NCBI RefSeq assembly: GCF_032854445.1
Contig: NC_088295.1
Location: forward strand, 51,751,249 to 51,815,248
Reading direction: 5' to 3'
Length of the DNA stretch: 64,000 bases
DNA from: Liolophura sinensis
Taxonomy: Eukaryota > Mollusca > Polyplacophora > Chitonida > Chitonidae
The notes below the pieces were generated by a model. The model saw nothing but the letters and a program-made list of their open reading frames with translations. It did no database searches and was not told the origin of the DNA. Below are positions 10,875 to 24,134 of the stretch, in pieces. Position 1 is the first letter of the stretch; each line of letters begins with the position of its first letter. The position numbers and the translations under genes were made by a program.

Positions 10875-13800
10875 CTGAAACACAAGAATCAAAAACCAGT
10901 TGAATACATTATTTGCAGGACTCAATGACTTTATTGAATCCATAAATAATCCGTCAGTAACACAGCTGGAGACTACTAGTGAAAGTTGAATGGCATATAG
11001 ACTGAAGGCACAAATATCCTTCTCACTCAATAGTAATCCTAAAAGTGACATTTGGCTCCAAAGATATAAAGCAGTTTGAAAATTTTTCTTCAAAATTTAT
11101 TTCTATGTTAATTTTTTTTTGAAACTCTAGATATGGAGTTAATAAAGAATAAAATCCGAACTCCCATTAAAAATGTGTCTTAAACTTATGACTTACACTC
11201 ATTATTATGCATGTACCAAGTTTGTGTAAAATACTCGACCACTGAGGCCCAGTTTTTGTTATATTATTGTAAGGACAGCACAAGTTTAGTTACTGTTTGA
11301 TCATTGTAGTGATTGCAACACATTGCCCACTGGCGTGAAAAATGTGGACATATTGGGGCTCTCCTGTGTGGATATGTAATATAAAGATGAATGCTTTCTG
11401 ATCACATGTAACCATGCCCAAGTATTTGATGAAAATCTCTACCAGGAGATTAAAATGAATGTGCTTTTTTTTCTGTGCAAAGAACCAGACAAGCTCTTGG
11501 ACTATTGATAACTGCAATATGCCTATCTATTTGACAAGGTTTCCCATTACAACAGAAGTACCTTTCTGTAAAATTCTAGCAGATTCCCTAAGAGTTGATT
11601 TTATTAAAATTCATTTCCTATACAGTATTTCTGCCACCTTTTCACAAGGTGCCGAGACAAGTTCAGTCTGGTGTACACAGTCACAACTCTACAACATTAT
11701 CCCCACCTTTCTGAACTTTAAAAACAAATGCCGCAAGGAACGGGACCAACTTAATTTTGCCCCACTAATCAACAGACCATGAGACGGGTGGCATGGTGTA
11801 TATTTAACCATAGTGTATACGGCTATAGAATTGCGGTGCAGATCCCTAAACTTAACTGATCGCAAAGTGGTATGTCGTAGGGTTAAACTTAAAACTCTGC
11901 AGCTATCCATTTAACCACACAATTTCAGAAATTCCCCTACCTCCCCTACTCATGGATTCCCATTTGGTGAAATCGAGGTCAAACCTTCTATGCCAACACC
12001 TGTCTAACAGTGTCAAATTCATTCAACAATCCACTAACTAACTTTATTTCTCGCTCAGAAATTCATTACAACAGAGGAAATTTCTGCTCAGATGAACTGA
12101 ACCTGAACCCATGTCATCAATTCATATATTAAAAACCTATGCTTTCATTGGCTTGAAAAGATAACCAATGGAGGGGGCAGGTTTATAATCACTATTGTGG
12201 TTCAAACACCAAAAATGAAGATCATGTCATATAATTACAGCTTATCTATTTCCAACGCCCATGACATCCAACCAAAGACTTTTTTTTCTTTTTTTTTAGA
12301 GAAAAACAAATCTCCGGAAGGAGAAATTCTCTTAAGCATAAGACTTGCACAGATTTATTCTGGGAGTAAAGATTTATGTATGGATTTTATCCATGGATTT
12401 GGGATATTGAATTATAACATTGAAGTTTACATAGGTAACACCAGGTTAGGCAAAATATATAAGTTCACAGCATCTACTCACTGGAAGTAGATAAGCCTGG
12501 TACAGCTATTATTTATACATGTATAATGTAAAATCATAAAACTAAAGTGCTTATAGACAGGAAAGGATAAACATTGTTACTTAAATCAATTTTGAGAATT
12601 GTCATTCCACATATACCTTGTAATCATCACATATACTTGGAAGAAAACAACAAGTCCAGGCATGACAAGAGTACTTTTAAGCGGGGAATGCATGTGCAAA
12701 AAGAGCTCATTAACAGATTAAGATACAAAAGATGAGTGTTTTGTCCCAGACAAGATTAAAAGTCTTAATCCCAAGATCCTGCTAAAGATCACCAATCCAT
12801 ACACAACTCCACTATTGAGGATTACGTAACTGCAACAGTTATTGAATAATTTATTTATTAAGCTTTCAAAAATAAAAATGAATTACACTGTGAGCAAGAC
12901 TTCAGACCCGCCCTGCGATAATGTAGCCTGTTTTCTAAACCGACTTTCGAGTCACTGTTTACGTAAGCTGAATCACATTCCCTATATTTAGCCATTCATG
13001 CCTGTAAGATGACGTTCAAAAACAAGTTTAATCTATTTATTATTATTGCATATATAGTGTGGGATATAAAATTGTCTGAATTTCCTTATTTCAGAGCACA
13101 TCTCAAAATATGATGGAGGGAGGTAGTTGGGCAGGTCCTGGGGAAGACCGCATATTTCTGGAGATTCTTCTAGTTTTTCATGCATGTCTAATGTACATGC
13201 AAAAATGAAAATAAAAATGATAATTATGTTACAACTAGCTAGTTTCCTCTGTTCCAAAGGTCAGATAAATAACTCAATGTCATCTCTTCACCTTAGTCTT
13301 GAAATCTTCTGGTTTCCACAGAGTGTTTACAAAGTTACAAGGCTGGCGGAAGGAATCGCTGTTAGAGGTACATTTGTATAGGTTTGTGCCTGTAGGCCTA
13401 AATCAACAAACATATTAACTGCTACAATAGCTGTAATGAAACATCAGAAAGGAAATGGATGTAATGCACAGCTGATTTGTTTTTCCTCGCACCTTACTTC
13501 AAGCCAACTGCAGAGAATACTTCCATGTGTCGGCAAATCAGCAATATTGCCTTGTCGGCCTTGAATGTTTTTAATGGGATATTCCAAGCTGGTGAATATC
13601 TCGCTGCTTTCTGAAGGTGAAGAATGCTGTTGTTACAGACCTGCACCCTTTTAACCATGAACTGGACACTTTTTTGTTCAGTGCAATCACAGCGGAACGG
13701 TTTGAACATGAATTTTGGGCAGGTCACTGAGGTCTGAAGCAATTGGTAGTATGTACAAACTGTACATGTAGGACAAAGTGTGGGTGTGTAACTATAAGAT

Positions 13801-16800
13801 GTTCTTCTCCTGATCACATGGATTTCCTCACCTGATTTTATATTTATACTATACACTTATTTACTGATACATATTCCTGTTCACGCTACGTGCTATTGTA
13901 CACCCGATACAAACTGTCAAGACTTTTTTCATGATCATCGGCAAATGAGCCCTTTAAAATCGTATCACACCTGTGAATACGAAATGTTCAAGGAGCAGAT
14001 AACGAATACATGTATTACTGCATGTATAGCAAACACAGATACAGTGTTTTACACCTAACAGCAGAAAAAAGTTCAAGTATTACCAGTAACTAAAACCAAA
14101 ACTGTAAACTTCAATGGGTCAAATGGGCTTTTTCATACTCATTTTTCAAGATCTTTAAACCAGAAGAATTTTTGACACATCAGAATGAAACCAAACATTG
14201 AAGTAAGACATGTATCTGTTTAATAGATACACTCACACTTATACAGAAGGCACCCTCTTCCTGATGCTCATGCTCATTTAGTTGACACCTATCACATATT
14301 ATTGTCTTTCGTTGTTGTTTAACACCACACTCAAAAATGTTTCCATTATACCATGACAGTCACTTTTTATTTGGAAGAAAACGTGAAGATGACCAACCTT
14401 AGGCAAGTTTACTGACAATATGACCTCCAAATATTCTGATATAAGTGTGATCTACACTAACTTATACATGCATCATGGCAAGAAATAATTTATTTCTTAA
14501 GTACCATAGCTCCAAAGCATGACAGATTTAAGACTTGAGAATAACAGGCCTCTGAAGATCAGGAAGACCACTGACAATGTAACAGGGAACAAGTGCAATG
14601 CAAAAACAGTGGTTGGTCAGCTGCCCAGTCTAAAAGTGAAATGATCGATGGCCACATGCATAAATCCTGTCAAAACGGGCTCCAGCTGATTATTCGATCT
14701 ACTTATCTCTGTCAAGACAGTACATGTACGACAGACTTGTTGTACACAGCTAGACATTAAATGCAGTCTTTCCTGTGCGTTACTGTTTCAGTGAAACAGC
14801 TGATTATCCTATGTCCATCCAGAGATTGCTCTTCCTCTATTTCTTTAAGTCCCATATTAAGCATACAATATCGCATTCAGGATTTTTTTTTGGAGTACAG
14901 TAATTCAATTTTTAGATTAATTACATGTAAATATGAAAAAAAGAATTGGGTAGCATTTGAAGCAAATAGGCCACTTGAAGTTTGAAAGTTTGTAAACATC
15001 ACATTTCAATACATTCTTTCATAGTTAATCACTACGAAAGTGCAGAACCGTACAATATGTTATGTCTATTAACAGATCAATTTCAGATTTTCTCAAAATT
15101 TGCTTTGGTGAAAGATATGAAAATACCCTATATACACTCCTCACATACGTCTTAAATATACTAATATACTAGTAAATACAGTATCCATTGATTTAAGGGT
15201 GTCTCTTTTACGCTCCTATTTTCTTTATCTCTCCCATATAAATTTTAAGAGAATAAGCTGTCAGACTTAGAGATAACTCCCTAGCTAATCCTATGACTGT
15301 GACTGTTTCAGGTCACCAAATTTTTCCTACATCGTAGCTGCACAGTCCTACATTCAAAATGTTAGATAACGAATCTGTCTGACAATGAACATATCACCCC
15401 TGAAGCTTCAAACGCACTGTACATACATGTATGTGTATGTGACGCCATTTTCTATTATACTTACTGATATGATTTGGTAAAAATGACAAGTCTAATATTT
15501 TAAATTCATGGAAAAAATCTCAAGCGTGGTGAGATATGTACTCTAGGCAGTGCTAGACAGAAGCAGTACAAGGTGGCACATCAAGCAAAGTTTACAATCC
15601 ATTCAGAGAGTGTGATGTCAGCTGCGGGTTTAAAAAAGAAGTCATTGTTGTGAAACTAAATGTTATGACTTAATCGATACATGAAAAGCTTTGGCTTTAT
15701 TTCTTATTGTGCAGTTTATGTCATGTAATAATATATATACAAGTAACAAGACAAGACAAAATTTTCAACCTTTGTCTCGCGGGCGGGGGGTAAAATGGTT
15801 TCAAAGTATAGTTTTCTTCAAGGGACATACCACAGAAAGAAATTCAGAAGGGTTGGCGTTCTAATCTGGCCCAACGAACCCACTGGGTGTCTATAGATTT
15901 CAGCTTCCCTACAATGTATATAGATGTATAGGGCTAGCTGTTGAAACAAAAATGTACAACAATTTAATGGAGGAGTTTGATAGTGACATTTCCCTTGTCC
16001 ACTTCTGTCGAAATGTCACATAACGTGGAAATTTAAAGGTGCTGAAGCCTGAAACGATCCCACTGTTTTTGGAACAGCTAAAAATGACATAACAAAACAT
16101 ATCTGAATGTAGGGAAATATCTATGAATGAATGCGTTGTTTGCCTCAGTGAAAAACAACATAGCGCCGACTGATCAGTTAAATACGCTCACGCTCGTCAC
16201 TACAGCGATCACAGTTCCCTGTGCGCCTAGCAAGATTAACAATGACATAATTTCCGACAAAAAATCTGACCATTGATGGAAAATATGCTTAATTTAGAAG
16301 AGTAATTAACAGGGGTAAAAAATCACAAAAATGAAAATTAAAAAAAAATTCTTTGTTCTTCTTTTCATGAATATTTAAACTTGTGATGCCGGTCTTTTGA
16401 TTTATGTTATATATACATTCTCACTTAAACACTCTAGTTCTCTGATTAATCGAACAAATGTTATAACATTTTCTAAAGGCATTTTATTTGAAATCTAGAA
16501 TTTGTAACACATTTACTTAAACATGCATTTTAATACCCAAAAAGATAAAAATCATGAATTTACACACATGCAGGGCATCAACACTGGAACTTTCCCTTGT
16601 GTTATTGTGCAATGCATGTATGTAATACCTGAGCTCAGTACATGCAGTGCTTTTTAGATACAAATCCCAAATATAACACTGTTTCTCATGCACAAGACAT
16701 GAAGTCGAGAATGTTATAATTCACTTTAATTTCAACAATGGAACATCCCCATCTTGTTACTGTGCTTTACATGTTATAGTATGCAAAATCTGAGCTCAAT

Positions 16801-19800
16801 ACATATGGTTCATTATGATATTCCATCTTCAACAAATTTACCTCTCAAGGGATACAGAATCTGGTCAAAGTTGAATTTTGGGTCTGGCAGATTTATTCAA
16901 GTGTGACCAAGACTTCAGGGTTTAGCCCAGGAGACACTATCTTCACTGTCAGTCAATCAGCTTTGATAAATGATTCTGTATCCCTTTTATGTCCATTCCA
17001 ATAGAGAAGAGGCCAAGCTGTGAATTTTGTAATTTGGAATAATTAATATGCATGTTTTGATATTAAGGCTGGAATTGTGCTTCACATGTATGCAAAACTA
17101 CATAAAACACATATAATACTTTCCACCTTCACATCTGTCTTAACATTGCTGTTGACGTTACTGAATGCTGATGGTGAAGGTATGACATTAGCTATGTCTA
17201 TAAAAAGCTTAACAAATAACTATCAGATTTTGAACATGAATACTGTAAAGAAAACACTGGGCCAGATGTATACGTGCCTCAAAATTCAAAGTTCAACGAA
17301 AGCAAAATCCACATCAAGAATTCAAGGCATTGTCATGTTACCAATTATAACTGTCCATTATAGAATAGAAATTTATACAAGAAATTGCTATGAATAATGA
17401 TCATTTACATCTGTTTCCATCCCTCATTTGATAGAAGATTAAATTATTTGTTGCTTTTACTATTAATTATGTGTAAAACTGCTGACGTTGACAATCTTCA
17501 AAACATGCAAGTCATTTCTCTGATCCACTCTTTCCCAGGACTTGCCTTGCAATGGCCTACACAGGAGTATATGTCAGCATACTTTCCAAAGAAAGAAGGA
17601 AAAACACTAAGCAAAAAAGGAGGGGTAGGTTGTTTGCTTGGAGTTTAATATTATATCATTATGGGGTTGTAGCAGACCTGTCCCAATAATGACACATCTA
17701 CAGTGGTGTCATAGTACAATGATATATGGCCAATCACGGGTGTGTTATGCACAAGTGAGTGGAAGGGATGGAACTGGTTGTAACCTTCAGACTTTGACCT
17801 AATCATTACCTAATAATAAATCAAGACTGCTCCTGTGGAATAATCCGCATACTACACAAGATGCTGTAATCTCCACCCACTAACTTATACAAGATAAAAG
17901 AACCTAAGGCCAAAATTAAAATATAACATGTTTGATGTTAGGCGACTGTCCTTTCAAAAGGCTCTTTTCCTGTTTTCAGATGCCAAATTATTTTATTTTA
18001 CTACATTTAATGTATTTTTTTTTTTTTTTGCCAATCTTATGAAATGTCATTCTGTTTACATAGGTGACGAGTGCTCTTTTGAGATTTACAATTTCCGAAA
18101 GGAAGACATATTTACTGATACTTGGATTCCGCTGCCATCCTGGTACATCAATCATGTCTATTGAGAATCTGACATCATGTAAAAAATATACTGTGTCATT
18201 TAAGTATTCCAATCTCTAGAACAGCTCAGCATGCAAAGGTGGACCACGATTTTGTTTTGAATGCTAATTGCTGAGCGAAGTTAAAGTATGAAGTGCTAGA
18301 TGCTTTTAAAATGACATGACATCGACGCTGTGAATGCAATATTTATTTTTTGGTCGACCACATGTGCGCATGCGAAAACAATAGCTGTGCGTTTCTGAGT
18401 AGGGCTTAAAAAGCGAGATATTGTGGAATTACCATTATCCCATATTATCGAAAGAAATTAAAGCGTGTCATCTTATCTCACTAATGGACTGTGTTATGTT
18501 TTCTGTTCACAGAAATCACAGATTTCCTCAATGTTTTCTAGAACTACATTTTGGGAAATGTGTGGTACCGTGCCAACCTTTTCACACACATCAATATCAG
18601 TACGCATCTCATTTAAGAGATGCATAGGAAAATATATATAGGGCATAGGAAAATGCCCACTTTTGAACTGCCGTCAGTGATCTTGTGTCCATTGGATTTG
18701 TGTAATTTTCAGCTTTCAAGAAAGTCTGAGTATTTCGGCAGAGCTTTCGTGACGTTATATTGTACATCTAGGCCTTACTGGTCGCAAACAAAGTGGCAAA
18801 AAGTGACCTTTCCCCTATTACTATAATATTGGGCAGCCATTTTGTTTTAGATGCAAATGGGTGGTCATGTGACCCCCAACTTCCAACCAGTCTACAGAAT
18901 TGGTCACTCATTGTATATCCTCTATGTATACACCCCGAGGTGAGATAAAAATTGTCCAGAAGACCACGAAGCTGTCGGCAAATGTAATTCACTGAACTTT
19001 TGCCAATGACCAGCGAGCGTTTGCTCGTATTTTCGTTCCGCAGAGATAGTTGGCGGAAGGCTCTGTTCTCACATACATATTTTACTATGGAGAGCTTCTT
19101 GGCTGTGAACTAGACCTTATCCCATATTAAAAGTTCACAGCCAATTTTTTGGCTCTCCCACTGTTCAACAAAGCTGGCCTTATGGTGCTGCAACGGGTAT
19201 ATGTATACAATACCCGTAGATCAAAATACCTGTGAAGTGTTTTCACCTGTATCCAATTGGATACCCACAAAACAGCGTTGCCGTATTTTGGGGGGGGGGG
19301 GGACATTACTGAACTGAAGACCAGTGTCAGTCTGTTTTCACAGACCTACCTACAATCTTTTCTAATAAAGGGCTTGAAACATCAAACAAACAATATTTTC
19401 ATTTTCGCCTGTGACATTTGTACATTTGTCAAAATTCAATCTGCCAGATTATCAAAATATTGCTTCATGAAGAATTGTGTTACATGCCACCACATTTGCG
19501 GTATTGAAGTGGAGCAATAGTTCTTCCAAGAATAAGGTTTACATTAGAGTGTTTCCATGTTTCCAGGGGCTTTGCCTGAGTGTCTAACATGTGTTTTAAT
19601 GCAGAGTGAATGTAACATGTCCCATTTTTAACGCATCAGACGAGGATTTATTGCTTCAGTAGACTGTACTAGAATCATACAGGCAAACGCAGATGTCAAC
19701 ATGTGCCAAATGAAACACTGAAGCGAATGCATCCATGCAATGGCATGTTTGTGAAAACAAGCTGCAGTCACTTTCTATCAGATAATCAACTATTTTTATA

Positions 19801-20917
19801 ACGTTTTTTTACTTTTTCTGACATGGTGACATGGCCCCAATGCTGCTGTATATACGTTCCCATCTTATTAAGTAGACTGATGCACCAACACAAGACTGAG
19901 AAGTACCACATTTTCCCATCTATACTGGCTGAGATATATACACTTTAGCAAGTTTCAATATCTCGTCTATTCGCCCCGCCGCACCCCCCAATCATCTCTC
20001 TGTTTATGTCTGTATTTCCATGCCATCAATTACTACATATGCATGACTGATGCATCACTTTCAAAATCCCATCAGCCCCCTAACCCTCTTCCCACAAACA
20101 CACCAAGACCGATATCCATACAAGCAGTGTCAGCAAAGTAGAATGTAATAACATTAGAGAGGGATAAATCTGGAGATCTTCCCAGAAGGCTCTTCCATTG
20201 CAACATAATTAAGCTAGTGCAGTTAGGCTGCTGAGCTTAGCTGCCTACTGCCAGCAGAAAATGAGGTCAGCCGCCTGCACAAGGTGAACGTGCCAGTATG
20301 TCTCCTCAGTGGAAAAAGAGCCCGGCAGTTGTAAAGACTATGTTGACCCTATTGTTAGTCAATGAGCTCCTTCTCAGATGTTCATTGTGAAAAGCTGCTT
20401 CTTCACTGAATTAACGTCACTTTACCACGTGACACCACCCCGAACTTTAAAATTCCCCAAATCAACTCCAATATAAACATTGCGGCCAACGTCATTTTTA
20501 TAATTTTTTTTTTCACCACAGAGAGGCACGAGTATTCACTAGTACTGTAACCACACAAAAATTTACCTTCCATCCAGCAGAACTGTTACTGTCGCCTTTA
20601 TCCCTGAAATAGGGAACATTTTGTACCATCCAGTCATAAATCTGAGACAGAGTTAATCTCTGATCCGGCGAACTCTGGATCGCCTTCGTTATAAGATCAG
20701 CATATGACAAATTTCCCCAAGCATTTCTCCTCGATGAAGTCTTCTTGCACACTGACGATACAGCTTCCTTTTGGGGCGTGCCGTCTCCATTCGCTTCCTC
20801 GGGACCTGGGCTCGTACTTTGCTGATCAGGAGTAACTTCCTTCGGTCGAAGCGGCCAGGTATTTGATCTTGCCCTGGTTTGTGGCTCGAAATTCGGGTCT
20901 ATCTCGGGTACGTCCAT
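9393..20917 (-). CDS. FOXO: Forkhead box O transcription factor (FOXO), disrupted last exon
   Basis: FOXO is the insulin/PI3K-Akt-responsive transcription factor (DAF-16 in worms). It binds GTAAACA sites as a monomer and moves out of the nucleus when Akt phosphorylates it. There are two coding exons, 20917-20567 and 10874-9393, joined inside the forkhead domain (GWK then NSIRHNLS), the intron position I know for FOXO genes. All three Akt/14-3-3 sites are visible: RARSNTW (Thr20), RRRTSSM after the forkhead, and RERVDS before SGRLSPIP. The C-terminal block (DCDVEQV, then LDFNFEQ) is the conserved activation region. The full frame would give about 610 residues, a normal length. As written, the last exon shifts frame or stops about nine times (see its entry), so literal translation ends near residue 199. 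Gene identity is certain; whether the breaks are biological or assembly errors is not. Confidence 0.95.
10875..20566 (-). other. FOXO intron 1
   Basis: This 9.7-kb intron contains no recognised gene; a 120-codon minus-strand ORF at 13494-13856 has no recognisable domain. It holds a dispersed repeat (18199-19170) and a 12-13-base G run at about 19290. Four copies of the FOXO-binding heptamer occur on either strand: TGTTTAC at 12956-12962, 13324-13330 and 18053-18059, and GTAAACA at 14992-14998. Confidence 0.6.
18199..19170. repeat. Unclassified dispersed repeat, copy A (with internal insertion)
   Basis: This matches 60239-60713 block by block: tagaacagctcagcat, agtatgaagtg.agatgcttttaaaatgaca, cacatgtg.gcatg, aacaatagct, gagataaaaattgtccagaagacca, ggaaggctctgttct, tttactatg, ctagacctta and aaaagttcacagccaatt. 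Copy A carries about 500 extra bases (about 18430-18930) missing from copy B. No ORF or clear terminal repeats were recognised; it is probably a non-autonomous transposon family. Confidence 0.75.
20567..20917 (-). CDS. FOXO: FOXO coding exon 1
   Basis: This exon has 117 codons from ATG (20917-20915) to the donor AAG|GTAAAT. Residues 15-21 hold the first Akt site (RxRSxTW). The forkhead domain starts near residue 63 ([14 protein letters not shown]) and includes helix 2 ([10 protein letters not shown]) and [17 protein letters not shown]. It is intact, with no frame problem, and ends in phase 0. The protein starts within 20 codons of the Akt site, as in other FOXOs, which supports this start. 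Confidence 0.96.
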
Positions 20918-23003
20918 CTTGCCTGCCTCGTCGAGCTCCAGTTCAAGCCGAAGGCAGTTGTAGGTCAGCGAGTCAGCCAGTTCGGTAGGCGAATGCGATC
21001 CAGCTTAAATACAATCGCGAACAGCAAAGCAAGTAATCGCCAGCTTCACCTAACACAAGGCTCATCAAACATCCTAGCTGTCACTTTTACAAAGACTGAC
21101 AATCACTGACACTCTGACACACTTGATCTACTGCGTAAATTCGCCACTATCCTTGACATATTGAGCGCCACCACTTACCAGGCTCGACTATGACGTTTCC
21201 TGGCTTATTTGCATATGCGCACTAACCCCCAATCTCCATGCGCAGAGAATTTCTTGTACTATCGCTCAAACAGGGAAAGATTTGTTATTAATTATCAATA
21301 AAAAAACAAGTAACAGACAATTTCAAAGGCTCTTTCTCCCAAATTCATGCCTTTTCCACATGTGACAGGCCCAAGAAACAAATGGTCGGGTCAATTTAAG
21401 GACAACCTAGAAATTAAGAATAGGGGAGAGCACCGATACGGATACCTGTCATTCAAGTGTGCCTAAAGGCCTACAGGAATTACCCCTCTTGTTTGGTTAT
21501 AAACACACGTTTCAGTTAATGTTGAAAATCAGAGTGGCTCAAACAAATGTCTTGTAACTAATGAACGGTTAAGTCAAATGCGTCACACACATGTTATAGA
21601 AACTATGCATCATATTCATGGGAAAATGGACAATTGGAGAAAGTAAGTTTACAAGAAATGGGCTGAGGCCCTGTAAGTGATTGAAGTCTAAGGCTGTTTC
21701 TAGCTGTTCCAAGTTCAATTATAAACGTACTATGAAGAGACGTGTTTGTAACTCCACTGTCTTATCGATCTCTGCACTTTCTTATATTTGGGAATGTAGT
21801 GAACCCAAATTAACTATCAGATATCTCAGTCTCTTATCATGACAAAAAGCTAGTGTCTGTGCTAGATTCAAACACATGAAATCCTGCAAAAGGGCCAGTA
21901 ATCCATGCCAATGAAAAGCCAGTCATTAAATCACTCAACAACAGTTGGATTACAACAATTACAATAACAATCAACAGAAATTTGTGAACTAAGGAAGCTT
22001 TTTCATGCAATTAACTATTGCTACATTAACACAAAGGTCTTACAGTGGGACATGGCTCAGCGGTGGTATGATGAACAACTGAGGCCACTCAGGAAACACT
22101 TACACAAAGTACGATTTCAATACTGGATGAGGTGGAGAATTTGTATTCCTCCACTTCCTTTGTAGGTTGATCGAGAATGCTCTTTATTTTTGTTTTTCCC
22201 ATCTTTTTCCACCGATCAGAAGACCATTTTGTCACCAAGTAGAAATAAAGTTGACGTATAATCCAATGTGTCTCACTACACGTTTTTGAAAAAATTTCAA
22301 AACTTATCCCATTTTTTGTTAAATCGGGGTTCTCTTTTTGAAACTATTAAAATATACTTCTATGCATTATAGTAGTCGGATACATTCTTTATGAAGTATG
22401 TAAAACATATGTGTTCGTAGTTTGCTTTGTTATTCATAATATACTTTTTGGCCAATATTGTTAAACAATTTAAAACCGGCATACTTTTATCCCATCCAAA
22501 ATAGTTTTTTCTTTTGCTAATTTATCTTGCAATCCTATGTTAGTTTTGATCTATTTTTCGTATTGATCCCTAAAAATAAGTGCCCTATTGTTTCTTTATT
22601 TTGCTAACAATAATCACAAGTATTATATGATTTTCGTCCAATTTTATGAAGATATGTATTAGTGGAAATATTCTATGTAGTATTGTATTGGGAGAACAGC
22701 AGAAAGCGACTATAAAAATATCACGCCAATCTGTATTTCTTACATTGAGTACAGTTCCCAATTTTGATATTTTTATTCTGCAATTCTCCCAGTGTCGAAG
22801 ATATCATAGAAACCCTGGCTCTCTATCAAGAGTGCAATTGGTGCCATTTGTGAAGCCTTGTGTAAGAAGACACTAAATTTGTGCATAAGAATAATTCAAG
22901 ACAATGCAATGTGCGAAATGTTTTTCACTGATTTTACAAAGGTGTTGATTAAGAGGGAATCTCATATCATGAAACTGACTCTATTGGCAAAGTTTACTAG
23001 AAC
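20918..23003. other. FOXO 5' flank and intergenic DNA
   Basis: The first few hundred bases upstream of the FOXO ATG presumably hold its 5' UTR and promoter; I see no TATA box I would defend. The remainder is AT-rich with no supported exon. Confidence 0.4.
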
Positions 23004-23225
23004 TGGGGCCCATTCCACAAAGCCATTTCTCACTAAAGTCAAAAATAGAAATATGATCATAAAACTTATTTTTGATCATTAAAAGAAATTAAATTTTGTC
23101 CACCTTATCAGTATTAGCTAAAGACGAAAGTGTCCAAATTTCTACTCCCAGAACCAAAAACTGTGCATTGTAAAGAGGTTTTAAATTTCAACTTAAGTCA
23201 GAAATGGCGTTGTGGAATCAGCCCC
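23004..23225. mobile_element. MITE-like hairpin element
   Basis: Inverted termini are ggggcccattccacaaagccatttct..ctaaagtc on the left and gacttaagt..agaaatggcgttgtggaatcagcccc reversed on the right, about 40 bp each. There is no coding capacity. A weaker relative with cccatttcacaaaa termini lies at 59654-59828. Confidence 0.65.
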
Positions 23226-23446
23226 TTCACAGAAGTAGCATGTATATGCCACAATGGATAAAATCAGCTAGTCAAGCAGTTCAAGAGATGTCATGCAGTC
23301 AAATAGTAGCCAATCAGAGGATTTTGCTACAACAAAATTGCATTTGTTCTTAATGATAGCCCTGAAAATCACAAATGACAAACTGAACATGACTGCTTTT
23401 AAGGCCGTAACTAAAAAAAATTCTTATTGTCCCCAACATTCTTTAG

Positions 23447-24020
23447 ATTGAATTGAACTGAATGTTTATTCACCACAGGTAAATATATATAAAATGACAT
23501 ATCTCATAAAAGGCAGGAATAAAGTCCGAGGAACTTGTTCTATCCCTGACTCATTATTATCAAATAATAACAATACATGCATGGTGAGGACTGATAATTA
23601 GTGAACAATTGTATTTTCAAAAAACAAATTTACTTGGAAGAAATGACTGTATGACTAATGTGGATCAAATATTGTTAATTAAAAAATCTTTTAACCTGGA
23701 TTTGAATAAAGACGTGATATTGATTACTTCGAGGTTTGGAGGAAGTCTGTTCCACTCCCTTGGGGCTGATGATCTGATGAAATGTGTTGATAGATTCAAA
23801 GTTAGAAAAGGCACATGGTGATTGAAGAATAGGATCTGGTTGGGCAATTGCGAACGTCAGATTGTCCTATGAACAGCTGTATAAATTTGTGAGGAAGAGA
23901 GAGTGACTGGTGCATGAATTTATGTGCGAGTAGCAAGGATGAGTATCTGTGTATTTGTGCAAGTGGGAGGATTTTGAGGTTCTTAAATATTGGAGCCGCA
24001 TGATCCAGTATTTGAAAGAA
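23447..24020 (-). mobile_element. 5'-truncated LINE: reverse transcriptase C-terminus
   Basis: On the minus strand, residues such as STHFIRSSAPREWNRLPP and SLFKSRLKDFL match the usual C-terminal end of non-LTR reverse transcriptases (CR1/Jockey-like). Upstream, PIFKNLKILPL and SLSLPHKFIQLF lie in another frame, so there is at least one frameshift. The element ends in a repetitive tail of caattcaattc type (about 23447-23470). Dead copy. It lies just downstream of the unidentified gene that ends at 24064. Confidence 0.6.
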
Positions 24021-24062
24021 AGTGATGGGAAATTATAATAATGCGTTTGTCATGATCATGAT

Positions 24063-24068
24063 TTTATT
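24063..24068 (-). terminator. Polyadenylation signal AATAAA
   Basis: AATAAA on the minus strand overlaps the TAA stop of the terminal exon (24066-24064), so the signal and the stop share bases. It fixes the 3' end of the unidentified gene. Confidence 0.6.
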
Positions 24069-24134
24069 TGGATTCTCTCAACAAACCTGTAAGTCTACTG
24101 TTATCTGTCCTTGTAACGGGGTCCAGATAACGAT
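24064..24134 (-). CDS. Terminal exon of the unidentified gene
   Basis: The acceptor AAATCCATCAG|AT continues phase 1. It reads D-RYLDPVTRTDNSR..LLRESK then TAA, 23 codons including the stop. Its first bases (atcgttat) are diverged from the array unit start (atccttat), so the array probably grew from this exon's neighbour. Spacer to the previous unit is 48 bp. Confidence 0.6.

Noticed and set aside
13494-13856. 120-codon minus-strand ORF in the FOXO intron
   Set aside because: No domain, no conserved motif and no splice context; length is possible by chance in a 9.7-kb intron.
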